NCBI RefSeq assembly: GCF_000423085.1
Contig: NZ_AUHH01000020.1
Span: 1 to 64,000 of the forward strand
Direction of reading: 5' to 3'
Length of the DNA stretch: 64,000 nt
DNA from: Granulicoccus phenolivorans DSM 17626 = NBRC 107789 = JCM 15570
GTDB lineage: Bacteria; Actinomycetota; Actinomycetes; Propionibacteriales; Propionibacteriaceae
The notes under the pieces were generated by a model, which had not been told where the DNA came from, did no database searches, and saw only the letters and a list, made by a program, of their open reading frames with translations. The stretch's first letter is position 1. The number at the start of each line of letters is the position of its first letter. Position numbers and translations under genes: made by a program. Of the stretch, positions 9,516 through 17,100 are shown one piece after another.

Positions 9516-10421
9516 ATGGACCAAACTCCCGAAGCCACCCCGTCCACCGGCACCTCCCGCGTCAAGCGCGGCCTGGCCGAGATGCTCAAGGGCGGCGTGA
9601 TCATGGATGTCGTCACCCCCGAGCAGGCGAAGATCGCCGAGGACGCCGGCGCGGTCGCCGTGATGGCCCTCGAACGGGTCCCCGCCGACATTCGCGCCCA
9701 GGGCGGCGTCAGCCGGATGAGCGACCCGGACATGATCGACGGGATCATCGAGGCCGTCTCGATCCCGGTGATGGCCAAGGCCCGGATCGGGCACTTCGCC
9801 GAGGCCCAGGTCCTGCAGGCGCTCGGGGTGGACTACATCGACGAGTCCGAGGTGCTGACCCCGGCCGACTACGCCAACCACATCGACAAGTGGCAGTTCG
9901 CCGTTCCGTTCGTGTGCGGGGCGACCAACCTGGGCGAGGCACTGCGCCGGATCACCGAGGGCGCGGCGATGATCCGCTCCAAGGGCGAGGCCGGCACCGG
10001 GGACGTCTCCAATGCCGTCACCCACATGCGTACCATCCGCGCCGAACTGCGCCGCCTGTACTCGATGGAATCCGACGAACTCTACGTCGCCGCCAAGGAA
10101 CTGCAGGCCCCCTACGAACTGGTCCGCGAGGTCGCCGAGGCCGGCAAACTCCCGGTCGTGCTGTTCACCGCCGGCGGCATCGCCACCCCGGCCGACGCGG
10201 CGATGATGATGCAACTGGGCGCCGAAGGGGTCTTCGTCGGTTCCGGCATCTTCAAGTCCGGCAACCCCGCACAGCGGGCCGAGGCGATCGTCAAGGCGAC
10301 CACCTTCTTCGACGATCCCGACGTGATCGCCAAGGTCAGCCGCGGCCTGGGCGAAGCGATGGTCGGCATCAACGTCGACGAGATCCCCCAGCCCCACCGG
10401 CTCGCCGAGCGCGGCTGGTGA
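9516..10421 (+). CDS. pdxS: Pyridoxal 5'-phosphate synthase, lyase subunit PdxS
   Basis: A 301-residue PdxS (Pdx1), close to the family's usual length. It condenses ribose 5-phosphate, glyceraldehyde 3-phosphate and ammonia from PdxT into pyridoxal 5'-phosphate, as a dodecamer in the cytosol. The two catalytic lysines are visible in [10 protein letters not shown] (Lys88) and [11 protein letters not shown] (Lys156), with Asp31 in the IMDV motif. ATG 9516 gives the standard N-terminus leading into [17 protein letters not shown]. The frame extends upstream without a better start. It is coupled to pdxT by a GTGA overlap. No MocR/PdxR regulator gene is adjacent in this window. Confidence 0.98.
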   Translation: MDQTPEATPSTGTSRVKRGLAEMLKGGVIMDVVTPEQAKIAEDAGAVAVMALERVPADIRAQGGVSRMSDPDMIDGIIEAVSIPVMAKARIGHFAEAQVLQALGVDYIDESEVLTPADYANHIDKWQFAVPFVCGATNLGEALRRITEGAAMIRSKGEAGTGDVSNAVTHMRTIRAELRRLYSMESDELYVAAKELQAPYELVREVAEAGKLPVVLFTAGGIATPADAAMMMQLGAEGVFVGSGIFKSGNPAQRAEAIVKATTFFDDPDVIAKVSRGLGEAMVGINVDEIPQPHRLAERGW

Positions 10422-11032
10422 ACCACCCCCTGCACGTCGGCGTCCTCGCCCTCCAGGGTGACGTCCGCGAACACCTCGAGGCCCTGCTGCGCCTCGGGGT
10501 GGACGCGGTCCCGGTACGCCGGCCCGCCGAGATCGCCGCGGCGGACGGGTTGATCATCCCGGGCGGGGAATCCACCACGATGATCAAACTCGCCCGCAAC
10601 TTCGACCTGCTCGACCCCTTGCGCGACCGCATTGCCGCCGGCCTGCCGACCTTCGGCACCTGCGCGGGGATGATCCTGCTCGCCGACCGGATCATCGACG
10701 GCACCGCCGACCAGACCACCCTCGGCGGTCTCGACATCACCGTGCGGCGCAACGCCTTCGGCCGGCAGACCGACAGCTTCGAGACCGATCTGGCGCTCAC
10801 CGGCCTCGACACCCCGGTCCATGCGGTCTTCATCCGCGCCCCCTGGGTCGAGTCGGTGGGCCCGGCGGTCGAGGTACTGGGCCGGGTGCCCGACCGGGCC
10901 GACCTCGGCCCGGCCGCCGGCCGCATCGTCGCCGTACGCCAGGGCGCCCTGATGGCCACCTCCTTCCATCCGGAGGTCGGCGCTGACGGCCGGGTCCACG
11001 AACTGTTCCTGGACCTGATCCGGACGCGCTGA
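10418..11032 (+). CDS. pdxT: Pyridoxal 5'-phosphate synthase, glutaminase subunit PdxT
   Basis: A 204-residue class I glutamine amidotransferase that supplies ammonia to PdxS. The nucleophile is Cys82 in FGTCAGMI; the His/Glu pair is in FHPEVG (184-186); PGGEST at 48-53 is the glutamine-binding loop. It starts at a GTG that overlaps the pdxS stop by four bases (GTGA), which ensures coupled synthesis of the two subunits. The length and motifs are normal for the family. Confidence 0.97.
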   Translation: MNHPLHVGVLALQGDVREHLEALLRLGVDAVPVRRPAEIAAADGLIIPGGESTTMIKLARNFDLLDPLRDRIAAGLPTFGTCAGMILLADRIIDGTADQTTLGGLDITVRRNAFGRQTDSFETDLALTGLDTPVHAVFIRAPWVESVGPAVEVLGRVPDRADLGPAAGRIVAVRQGALMATSFHPEVGADGRVHELFLDLIRTR

Positions 11033-11150
11033 CCCCAGCCGCTCCCCCGCGTTCGTCGACCCCGATCGGCCCCCACGCGCAGACCCGCACCACTCCCGCT
11101 GCTCCGCCGACCCCGGATTTGCGCGATCCGGATCCGCGGTCCACACTTAC

Positions 11151-11165
11151 TGGGAACGGTTCTCA
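11151..11165. promoter_or_regulatory. Candidate Zur operator
   Basis: TGGGAACGGTTCTCA is a 15-base near-perfect palindrome (one wobble pair, G at centre), about 19 bases before the start of the metal-binding lipoprotein gene. Its length and TGnnAAnnnTTnnCA layout match actinobacterial zinc-uptake regulator boxes. Position and target suggest repression of the importer when zinc is sufficient. Confidence 0.45.
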
Positions 11166-11183
11166 CTTTCACGATGGAGTCAC

Positions 11184-12272
11184 ATGCGTACCCCAGTTCT
11201 GCCCGCCCTGTTCGTGTCCGGCGCCCTCGTTCTCGCCGGCTGCTCCAGCACCGCAGCGTCCTCGGCCTCCGACACCCCGGTGGCGATCGCGACCACCACC
11301 GAGCTCGGCAGCGTACTGGGCGACATCACCAAGTGCGCCGGCACCACCTCGGGCACCCTGATGCCCGCCGGTGTCGATCCGCACGACTACACCCCCTCCA
11401 ACGCCGAGGTGGCCCAGCTGGCCAAGACCAAGCTGGTCGTGGCCTCCGGCCTGGGTCTGGAGGGTGGCATGGCCAAGACCCTGGAGAACGTGAAGTCCGA
11501 CGGCGCCACCGTCTACGAGGTCGGCCCGGACATCGGCCCGATTCCGTTCGGGGAGGAGGCCCACGCCGACCATGACCACGCCGCCGAGACCCCGGCAGCG
11601 ACTCCCGACGCCGGCCAGACCCCCGCCGCGACCACGACCCCGGACGCGCACGACGACCACGGCCACAACTTCACCGGCAACACCGAGGAACACGCCGAAG
11701 CGACGCCGGCCACCACGGCGACCCCCGACGAGCACGGCCACGGCTCGCAGGATCCGCACTTCTGGATGGATGTCTCCAAGATGGCCACCGCCGCGGAGAA
11801 CATCGGCGCGCAGTTGACCAAGGTCACCGGCGACGACAAGTACACCCCGTGCGGCAAGCAGGTCGCCGACTCGTTGCGCGGCACCGACAAGGAGGTCCGC
11901 GCCACCCTGGACACCGTCCCGGCGGAGAAGCGGATCCTGATCACCGATCACGAGGCCCTGGGCTACTTCGCCCAGGCGTACAAGTTCGAGATCGCCGGTG
12001 TGGTGATCCCCGGCGGCTCCACCGACGCCCAGGCCTCCCCCGCCGAACTCGCCGCGCTGGCGCAGACCATCCGGGAGAAGAACGTCCCGACGATCTTCGC
12101 CAACTCCGCGGTCAGCCCGCAGACCGTCGAGGCGGTCGCCAAGGAGGCCGGTACGAACGTGAAGGTCGTCTCGCTGTACGTTGACAGTGTCGGCCCGCAG
12201 GGCTCCGGGGCGGAGACCTACGCCACGATGATGACCACGAACGCCAAGTTGATCGCCGAGGGCCTGCGTTGA
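11184..12272 (+). CDS. Zinc/manganese ABC transporter substrate-binding lipoprotein (ZnuA/AztC-like)
   Basis: A 362-residue cluster A-I solute-binding protein. A short signal peptide ends in the lipobox LAGC (lipidated Cys20), so it is anchored outside the membrane. Metal-ligand positions are visible in GVDPHDYTPS (His67) and DPHFWMDV (His192). Between them a disordered His/Asp-rich insert (about 127-187) repeats DHDH, DAHDDHGH and DEHGHG, as in ZnuA-type zinc scavengers. GGAG at about 11175 precedes the ATG. It is first in a three-gene operon with a permease and an ATPase, downstream of a Zur-like palindrome. Zinc is more likely than manganese because of the histidine loop. Confidence 0.92.
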   Translation: MRTPVLPALFVSGALVLAGCSSTAASSASDTPVAIATTTELGSVLGDITKCAGTTSGTLMPAGVDPHDYTPSNAEVAQLAKTKLVVASGLGLEGGMAKTLENVKSDGATVYEVGPDIGPIPFGEEAHADHDHAAETPAATPDAGQTPAATTTPDAHDDHGHNFTGNTEEHAEATPATTATPDEHGHGSQDPHFWMDVSKMATAAENIGAQLTKVTGDDKYTPCGKQVADSLRGTDKEVRATLDTVPAEKRILITDHEALGYFAQAYKFEIAGVVIPGGSTDAQASPAELAALAQTIREKNVPTIFANSAVSPQTVEAVAKEAGTNVKVVSLYVDSVGPQGSGAETYATMMTTNAKLIAEGLR

Positions 12273-12315
12273 TCGCTTCCCCCGGCCGCGCCGCGAGGAC
12301 AGGACTGCACCTTCG

Positions 12316-13170
12316 ATGACCGTTGATTGGTGGCTGGAACCCTTTCTGCTGGGGTTCCAGCAGCGCGCCCTGATCGGCGGCCTGATCGCCGCGGTGATGA
12401 CCTCCATGGTGGGCGTCTGGATCGTCCTGCGCGGCATGAGCTTCTTCGGCGATGCCTTCGTCCACGGCGTCACGCCGGGGATCGCGGCCGCGATCCTGCT
12501 CAACTTCTCGCCCTATCTGGGCGCGGCGTTGGCCGCGATCGTGATGGTTCTGCTGATGGAGTTCGTCCATCGGCAGACCCAACTCAAGGAGGACACCGCG
12601 ATCGGGCTGCTGTTCGTCGGGATGATGGCCCTGGGTGTGGTGATCATCTCGCTGTCGCGAAGTTACGCCGGATCGCTGACCGGGATTCTGTTCGGCGACG
12701 TGCTCGGCGTCAGTTGGAGCGACATCCAGGCGCAGGCGATCATCGCCGCCCTGGTGATCCTGCTCTCCCTGGTCCTCTACCGACCGCTGCTGGCGCTGGC
12801 GATCTCCGCGCCGAAGGCGCAGACCCTCGGGATGGCTCCCAAGCTCACCCATGCCCTGCTGCTGGTGATGATCGCCGGTGCGGTGATCGGTTCCTTCAGG
12901 TCGGTCGGCACCATGCTGGTCTTCGCGCTGCTGGTCGGACCGCCGGCCACCGCGGCGATTCTGGTCCGCACGGTCCGACAGATGATGGTCCTGTCCCTGC
13001 TGATCTCGGCGTTCACCGTCTGGTTCGGCCTGATTCTCAGCTTCCACCTCGGCACCGCCGGTTCGGCCACCATGGCGCTGCTGGCCATTGTGATCTTCTT
13101 CGTGGTCCTGGTCGTCCGGATGCTCGTGCGCCTACTGCGCCATCGGCAGACCCAGGAGGTGACGGTATGA
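12316..13170 (+). CDS. Metal ABC transporter permease (ABC-3 family)
   Basis: A 284-residue membrane protein of the ZnuB/AztB type with about eight hydrophobic segments. The conserved stretch VWIVLRGMSFFGDAFVHGV near residues 34-53 and the glycine-rich SYAGSLTGILFGDVLGVS loop are typical of ABC-3 permeases. It forms the membrane channel for the metal delivered by the upstream lipoprotein. The stop overlaps the ATG of the ATPase gene (ATGA), so the two are translated together. Confidence 0.93.
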   Translation: MTVDWWLEPFLLGFQQRALIGGLIAAVMTSMVGVWIVLRGMSFFGDAFVHGVTPGIAAAILLNFSPYLGAALAAIVMVLLMEFVHRQTQLKEDTAIGLLFVGMMALGVVIISLSRSYAGSLTGILFGDVLGVSWSDIQAQAIIAALVILLSLVLYRPLLALAISAPKAQTLGMAPKLTHALLLVMIAGAVIGSFRSVGTMLVFALLVGPPATAAILVRTVRQMMVLSLLISAFTVWFGLILSFHLGTAGSATMALLAIVIFFVVLVVRMLVRLLRHRQTQEVTV

Positions 13171-13955
13171 GCACCCCCGAATACTCCATCCGCACCGAGC
13201 ACCTCACACTCGCCTACGAGGACAAGGTCGCCGTCCGCGATGCCACCTTCCAATTGCCCTGGGGCGGGGTCACCGCGATCATCGGCCCCAACGGCTCGGG
13301 CAAATCGACCCTGCTGCATGCGATCGCCGGTACGCTGCCGCCGCGCTCGGGCTCGCTCAGCCTCGGCGGCGGCACCCGGAACCGGGTCAGCTACGTGATG
13401 CAGACCGTCAACGTCGCCCCGGGTACGCCGATCACCGTGCGGGAGGTGATCGGGATGGGCCGCTACGCCGAACTCGGCTGGTGGCGCCCCTTCCGGACCA
13501 CCGACCGCAAGCGGGTCGATGCGGCGATGGAACGTCTGGGAATCACCGACCTGGCCGGTCGCCACCTGTCCGAACTGTCCGGGGGCCAGCGCCAGCGGGT
13601 CTACGTGGCCCAGGGCATCGTGCAGGATCACGATCTGCTCCTGCTCGATGAACCCCTGACCGGTCTCGACCTGGTCTCGGCCCGGGTGATCGATGAGATC
13701 ATCCACACCGAGTCCGCGGAGGGCTGCTCGGTCCTGGTCACCACCCACGACCTGGATGAGGCCCGCGCGGCCGACAATGTTGTGCTGATGGCCGGGCGGA
13801 TCCTGGCGTACGGACCCCCGGAGCAGGTACTGACCCGAGCCAATCTGGCGGCCGCGTACGGACTGGGCTCGTTGCACGAATCCGGGAAGGACTTCGTGGA
13901 CGACCCGGCCCACCCCGACGAGGTCTCCGACCCGAATCCGGACCGCAGCCGGTAG
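13167..13955 (+). CDS. Metal ABC transporter ATP-binding protein
   Basis: A 262-residue ABC ATPase of the ZnuC/AztA type. Walker A GPNGSGKST lies at 40-48, the signature LSGGQ at 137-141, Walker B LLLLDEP at about 157-163, and the H-loop in TTHD. It drives uptake through the ABC-3 permease encoded just upstream, with which it overlaps by four bases. The acidic C-terminal tail (DDPAHPDEVSDPNPD) may contribute to metal sensing or may simply be disordered. Confidence 0.94.
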   Translation: MSTPEYSIRTEHLTLAYEDKVAVRDATFQLPWGGVTAIIGPNGSGKSTLLHAIAGTLPPRSGSLSLGGGTRNRVSYVMQTVNVAPGTPITVREVIGMGRYAELGWWRPFRTTDRKRVDAAMERLGITDLAGRHLSELSGGQRQRVYVAQGIVQDHDLLLLDEPLTGLDLVSARVIDEIIHTESAEGCSVLVTTHDLDEARAADNVVLMAGRILAYGPPEQVLTRANLAAAYGLGSLHESGKDFVDDPAHPDEVSDPNPDRSR

Positions 13956-13958
13956 TTT
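13953..13958 (+). promoter_or_regulatory. Likely -10 element of the aminotransferase gene (leaderless)
   Basis: TAGTTT ends 7 bases before the ATG at 13966, within the last codons of the ATPase gene. The spacing would place the transcription start at or next to the start codon. No clear -35 element is seen. Confidence 0.4.
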
Positions 13959-13965
13959 GGCGCTC

Positions 13966-15078
13966 ATGATGACTACGTTTACCCGGCCCTTGATCGAACG
14001 CCGGCTGTTCGGTCCGGGTCCCTGCAATCCCTACCCCGAAGCCACCGCCGGGCTTGCCCTGCCGCTGCTGGGTCACCTCGACCCCCTGTTCATCACGATG
14101 ATGGACGAGACCTGTGACGGCCTGCGTGAAGTGTGGGGAACGACGAACCGGCGGACCTTCCCGGTCTCGGCCACCGGCTCGGCAGGGATGGAGGCGGCCT
14201 TCGTGAACACCACCGGCCCCGGTGACGTGGTCGTCGTGGCGGTGAACGGACTGTTCGGTCAGCGCATGTGCGATGTCGCTGCCCGCAACGGGGCCGAGGT
14301 GATTGCGGTGGAGTTCGAGTGGGGCACCCCGATCGATCCGCAGCGGGTCGCCGAAGCCCACCCGAATCCGAAGATCATTGCCGCGGTGCACGCCGAGACC
14401 TCCACCGGGATCCGCAACGACATCGCCGCCCTGGGCGAGCTCAAGGGCGATGCGCTGCTGCTGGCCGACTGCGTCACCTCGATCGCCGGGATCGAACTGC
14501 GGACCGACGACTGGGGCATCGACATCGGGTACGCCGGGACGCAGAAGTGTCTCGGCGTCGCGCCGGGTCTGGCACCGTTCACCATCAATGACCGGGCCTT
14601 CGAGCTCCGGATCGAGAATCCCCGCTCCTGGTACCTGGACCTGGGCCTGCTCGGCGGCTACCTCGGCTCCAACGGTACCCAGTCGGGCCGAACCTACCAT
14701 CACACCGCGCCGACCGCAATGGTGGCCAGCCTGCACGCCGCCCTGGGCCGGATCCTCCAGGAGGGCCTGCCGCACGTGTGGGAGCGGCACGAGCGCGCCG
14801 GCCGGGTCCTGCAGGAGGGCCTGCAGAAGCGGGGCCTGGAGCTGTTCGCCACCGAGGGGCACCGGCTCCCGGACCTGACCACGGTCAAGGTCCCCGACGG
14901 GGTCGACTCCGCGGCGGTCCGCGGCGAACTGCTCGAGCGGTTCAACATCGAGATCGGCGCCGGGGCCGGGGCGTACGCCTCCTCGGTCTGGCGGATCGGC
15001 CTGATGGGCCCGAACGCCACCGAGGAGAATGCGCTGCTGGTGCTGGCCGCCCTCGACGAGGTGCTCCCCGGCGCCTGA
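13966..15078 (+). CDS. Class V aminotransferase (alanine/serine-glyoxylate aminotransferase family)
   Basis: A 370-residue PLP enzyme of the alanine-glyoxylate/serine-glyoxylate aminotransferase group. The N-terminal FGPGPCNPYPE and the SATGSAGMEAAF cofactor loop are typical, and the Schiff-base lysine is Lys194 in GYAGTQKCLG. ADCVTSIAG holds the Asp that pairs with the pyridine nitrogen. The substrate cannot be decided from sequence. A TAGTTT hexamer just upstream suggests its own leaderless promoter despite the close ABC operon. ATG 13966 and ATG 13969 are both possible starts. Confidence 0.9.
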   Translation: MMTTFTRPLIERRLFGPGPCNPYPEATAGLALPLLGHLDPLFITMMDETCDGLREVWGTTNRRTFPVSATGSAGMEAAFVNTTGPGDVVVVAVNGLFGQRMCDVAARNGAEVIAVEFEWGTPIDPQRVAEAHPNPKIIAAVHAETSTGIRNDIAALGELKGDALLLADCVTSIAGIELRTDDWGIDIGYAGTQKCLGVAPGLAPFTINDRAFELRIENPRSWYLDLGLLGGYLGSNGTQSGRTYHHTAPTAMVASLHAALGRILQEGLPHVWERHERAGRVLQEGLQKRGLELFATEGHRLPDLTTVKVPDGVDSAAVRGELLERFNIEIGAGAGAYASSVWRIGLMGPNATEENALLVLAALDEVLPGA

Positions 15079-15088
15079 CCCCTCAGCT

Positions 15089-15118
15089 GCCCGGGCTCGG
15101 AACGCCCCGAGCCCGGGC
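15089..15118 (+). terminator. Hairpin terminator after the aminotransferase gene
   Basis: GCCCGGGCTCGG (15089-15100) and its exact complement (15107-15118) are separated by AACGCC, 11 bases after the aminotransferase stop. There is no strong T-run, as is usual for GC-rich actinobacteria. Confidence 0.7.
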
Positions 15119-15277
15119 TCATCCCCCGAGCGTACGGCCGTGGTTGATCGTCCTGGGGGTGTACGCGGGTGCTCGTGGCTGCTCGCGGGCCCCGATCCGG
15201 CCCGCGGCCCCTGGAGGGCCCGCGCACCCGAGCTCAACCCGCGCGGCCGTCATACCCGCGCCCCCGGGCCTCGGGCT

Positions 15278-15367
15278 TCCCGCGACGGGAAGTAGCGGCC
15301 GGCACCGTTCCGCGACAGGAAAATCTCGTGGGCGCCTTCCTGCGACAGCTCGGCAGACCCAGCGATG
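15278..15367 (+). repeat. 30-bp-period array, locus A, plus-oriented units
   Basis: Three consecutive 30-base units begin at 15278, 15308 and 15338 with TCCCGCGACGGGAA, TTCCGCGACAGGAA and TCCTGCGACAGC. Only the first 12-14 bases are conserved; the remainder of each unit differs. The same core and period occur at 23.9 kb and 44.8 kb. Confidence 0.75.
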
Positions 15368-15413
15368 ACAGACCCGCCACGCGGGTGTTGCAGCAAGTGC
15401 GGGAACGGTTTGA

Positions 15414-15614
15414 GACCGCGGGACCTCCCCTGCCATCGCAGGTGCCACCACCCCCAACGAATCCATCGCAGGTGGCACCACCCCCACCGAACCCATCGCA
15501 GGTGCCACCACCCCCACCGAACCCATCGCAGGAAGCACCACCCCCACCGCCGCGGAGGTGGACGAGTTCATGGCCGCGCAGAAGCGGGCCGGCGAGGACG
15601 CCCTCGAACCGTGA
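15414..15614 (+). pseudogene. Open C-terminal coding remnant with 10-residue repeats
   Basis: From the stop at 15411-15413 to TGA 15612-15614 the plus strand is open. It reads a Thr/Pro-rich segment with four repeats of the type ATTPTEPIAG, followed by AAEVDEFMAAQKRAGEDALEP and a stop. The last 21 residues have the composition of a real protein C-terminus. There is no start codon or ribosome-binding site in frame, so this could be the surviving tail of a disrupted gene, or a chance frame across a tandem repeat. I do not recognise the family. Confidence 0.3.
15433..15552 (-). repeat. Four 30-bp tandem repeats, locus A, inverted orientation
   Basis: Units start at 15433, 15463, 15493 and 15523, each beginning CCATCGCAGG and continuing with a C-rich stretch (CACCACCCCCAC). 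The complement of the first ten bases, CCTGCGATGG, is a variant of the CCCGCGAYRGG core of the plus-oriented units just upstream. The units are nearly identical, unlike the plus-oriented ones, so this array looks recently expanded. Confidence 0.85.
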
Positions 15615-15630
15615 CCGTACGCCGGCGGGC

Positions 15631-17100
15631 TCAGCGGGCCGCACCCCATCCGAGGACCAGCGCAATGCCCAGCGCGGACCGCGGATCATAGGGACCCCGC
15701 CACAGCCCGCCGGCCACGGCCCGCTCCGCCTCCTCCTGCCACGGGGCCACTTCCTCCTGCTTCCGGGCCACGCCCGGATCGGGCGTCGACCGGGGCGCCA
15801 TCAGCTCGTAGACCAGCAGGGCCGCCATCAGGGTGTTCGCGGTGGCCGGCTCGAAGACCGTGACCCCGAACCGGTGCGCCCCGGCGTACGCGGCGGCCAG
15901 GGCCCGATTCCGGGTCACCGACCGGGTCCGGGTCGGCGGCGCGACCAGCAGGGACACCTGCTGTCCGGCGCGGCGGGCCACCGTCGCCCGCCAGCGGTGC
16001 AGCCGCTTGGCGAGCAGGTAGTTCGGGCCCTGCTGCGGAATGATCGCGTCGGCGATCCCGGGATCCTCGTCGGGGTGATAGTTGCGCTGCAGCAACCGGC
16101 CCGCGCTCACCGTCTTCGCTACCGCCCGCAGCCGTTTCCACGACGTCTGGGCGTACGCCTGCGCGGACGCCCGGACCACCTCGCCCGGGACGGCGAACGC
16201 ATCGGTCGGGGTCGCCAGCCACGCCCCGGCCAGATCCGGCAACTCGGCGGCGAGTTCGGTGAACAACAGGTCGGTGGCCAGCGCCAGCCGCAGATTCAGC
16301 ACCCCGTCGGCGTACGCATAGTTGCCCAGCACCAGGCGTTCCCCCGGCGCGACCTGCTGCGGCAGCCACTCCCGCAGTTCGGCGGTCTGGGTGAGCAGGT
16401 CGGCTCCCGGCGTCTGATCCGGCTGGAGCGGATACTGCAGCGTGCCGGCACTGCGCCGGGCCACCTCCTCCAGCCGGTCCCACAGCGGCGCCCCCGGCAG
16501 ATCGACCCCGATCACGGTCGCCCCCCACCGCAACAGGGACCGCACCGGCCCCATCTCCGCAGCCGCCCCGAGCGCCACCATCCGGTACCCGGGCAGCGAC
16601 AGCCATTCCGGGTGGGCCAGCACCTCGGTCACCGCCGCGACCGCTCCCGGCTCCAGCACCCCGGCGCGCTGCCAGGTCGCCAGTTGCGCCCGCAGTTCCT
16701 CCCCGCGCAGCCGGCGCCCGTGCAGCGGCAGACTCAACTCGGTCTCCGGCTCGGCGGTGCCGCGCCACTGCCCCAGCGCGAGCGGGACCAGCGGTTCGGC
16801 CGGCTGGGTGAGCGGCCGGTCCAGCCCGTGCCCGACCCGGACCGCGCGCTCCCGGGCGGTCGCCAGCCCTGCCTCGGCGATCCGGACGCCGTCGGCGGCG
16901 CTCAGCCCGGCCTCCACCAGCCGCCGCAGATGCAGCGGATACCCGTGGCGCCAGTTCTTCTCCCGACCGACCGCCGCGGCCCCGACCGGATCGACCGGTG
17001 CCAGCGCCGCCGCCACCACCGCCCGTCCGTACGCCGAACTGCTCCGCTCCTGCCCGGCGGAGATCGGCAGGTTGACCCCCAGCTGCAGATCGGTGCTCAT
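15631..17100 (-). CDS. Conserved-looking protein of unknown function, coupled to glnE
   Basis: A 489-residue soluble protein that I do not recognise. It is rich in Ala, Leu and Arg, has no signal peptide, and no convincing membrane segment. A stretch around residues 170-205 (MVALGAAAEMGPVRSLLRWG, then VIGVDLPG) resembles a nucleotide-binding beta-alpha-beta unit, but this is only a resemblance. Its ATG (17100) overlaps the glnE stop by four bases (ATGA), so it is translated with the glutamine synthetase adenylyltransferase. Base composition and codon use match the neighbours, which argues for a resident gene rather than a recent arrival. A link to nitrogen metabolism is inferred only from this coupling. 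Confidence 0.8.
   Translation of the reverse strand: MSTDLQLGVNLPISAGQERSSSAYGRAVVAAALAPVDPVGAAAVGREKNWRHGYPLHLRRLVEAGLSAADGVRIAEAGLATARERAVRVGHGLDRPLTQPAEPLVPLALGQWRGTAEPETELSLPLHGRRLRGEELRAQLATWQRAGVLEPGAVAAVTEVLAHPEWLSLPGYRMVALGAAAEMGPVRSLLRWGATVIGVDLPGAPLWDRLEEVARRSAGTLQYPLQPDQTPGADLLTQTAELREWLPQQVAPGERLVLGNYAYADGVLNLRLALATDLLFTELAAELPDLAGAWLATPTDAFAVPGEVVRASAQAYAQTSWKRLRAVAKTVSAGRLLQRNYHPDEDPGIADAIIPQQGPNYLLAKRLHRWRATVARRAGQQVSLLVAPPTRTRSVTRNRALAAAYAGAHRFGVTVFEPATANTLMAALLVYELMAPRSTPDPGVARKQEEVAPWQEEAERAVAGGLWRGPYDPRSALGIALVLGWGAAR

Noticed and set aside
9410-10436. Large plus-strand frame across pdxS
   Set aside because: The long frame that continues into pdxT is open upstream only because of GC-rich codon bias; its upstream translation is low-complexity Arg/Gly/Pro and pdxS in the other frame has full family motifs.
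15433-15552. Proline-rich protein encoded by the tandem repeat
   Set aside because: All frames through a 30-base repeat stay open by necessity, and none has a start codon with a ribosome-binding site here. Only the protein-like tail after the repeat was kept, as a weak remnant.
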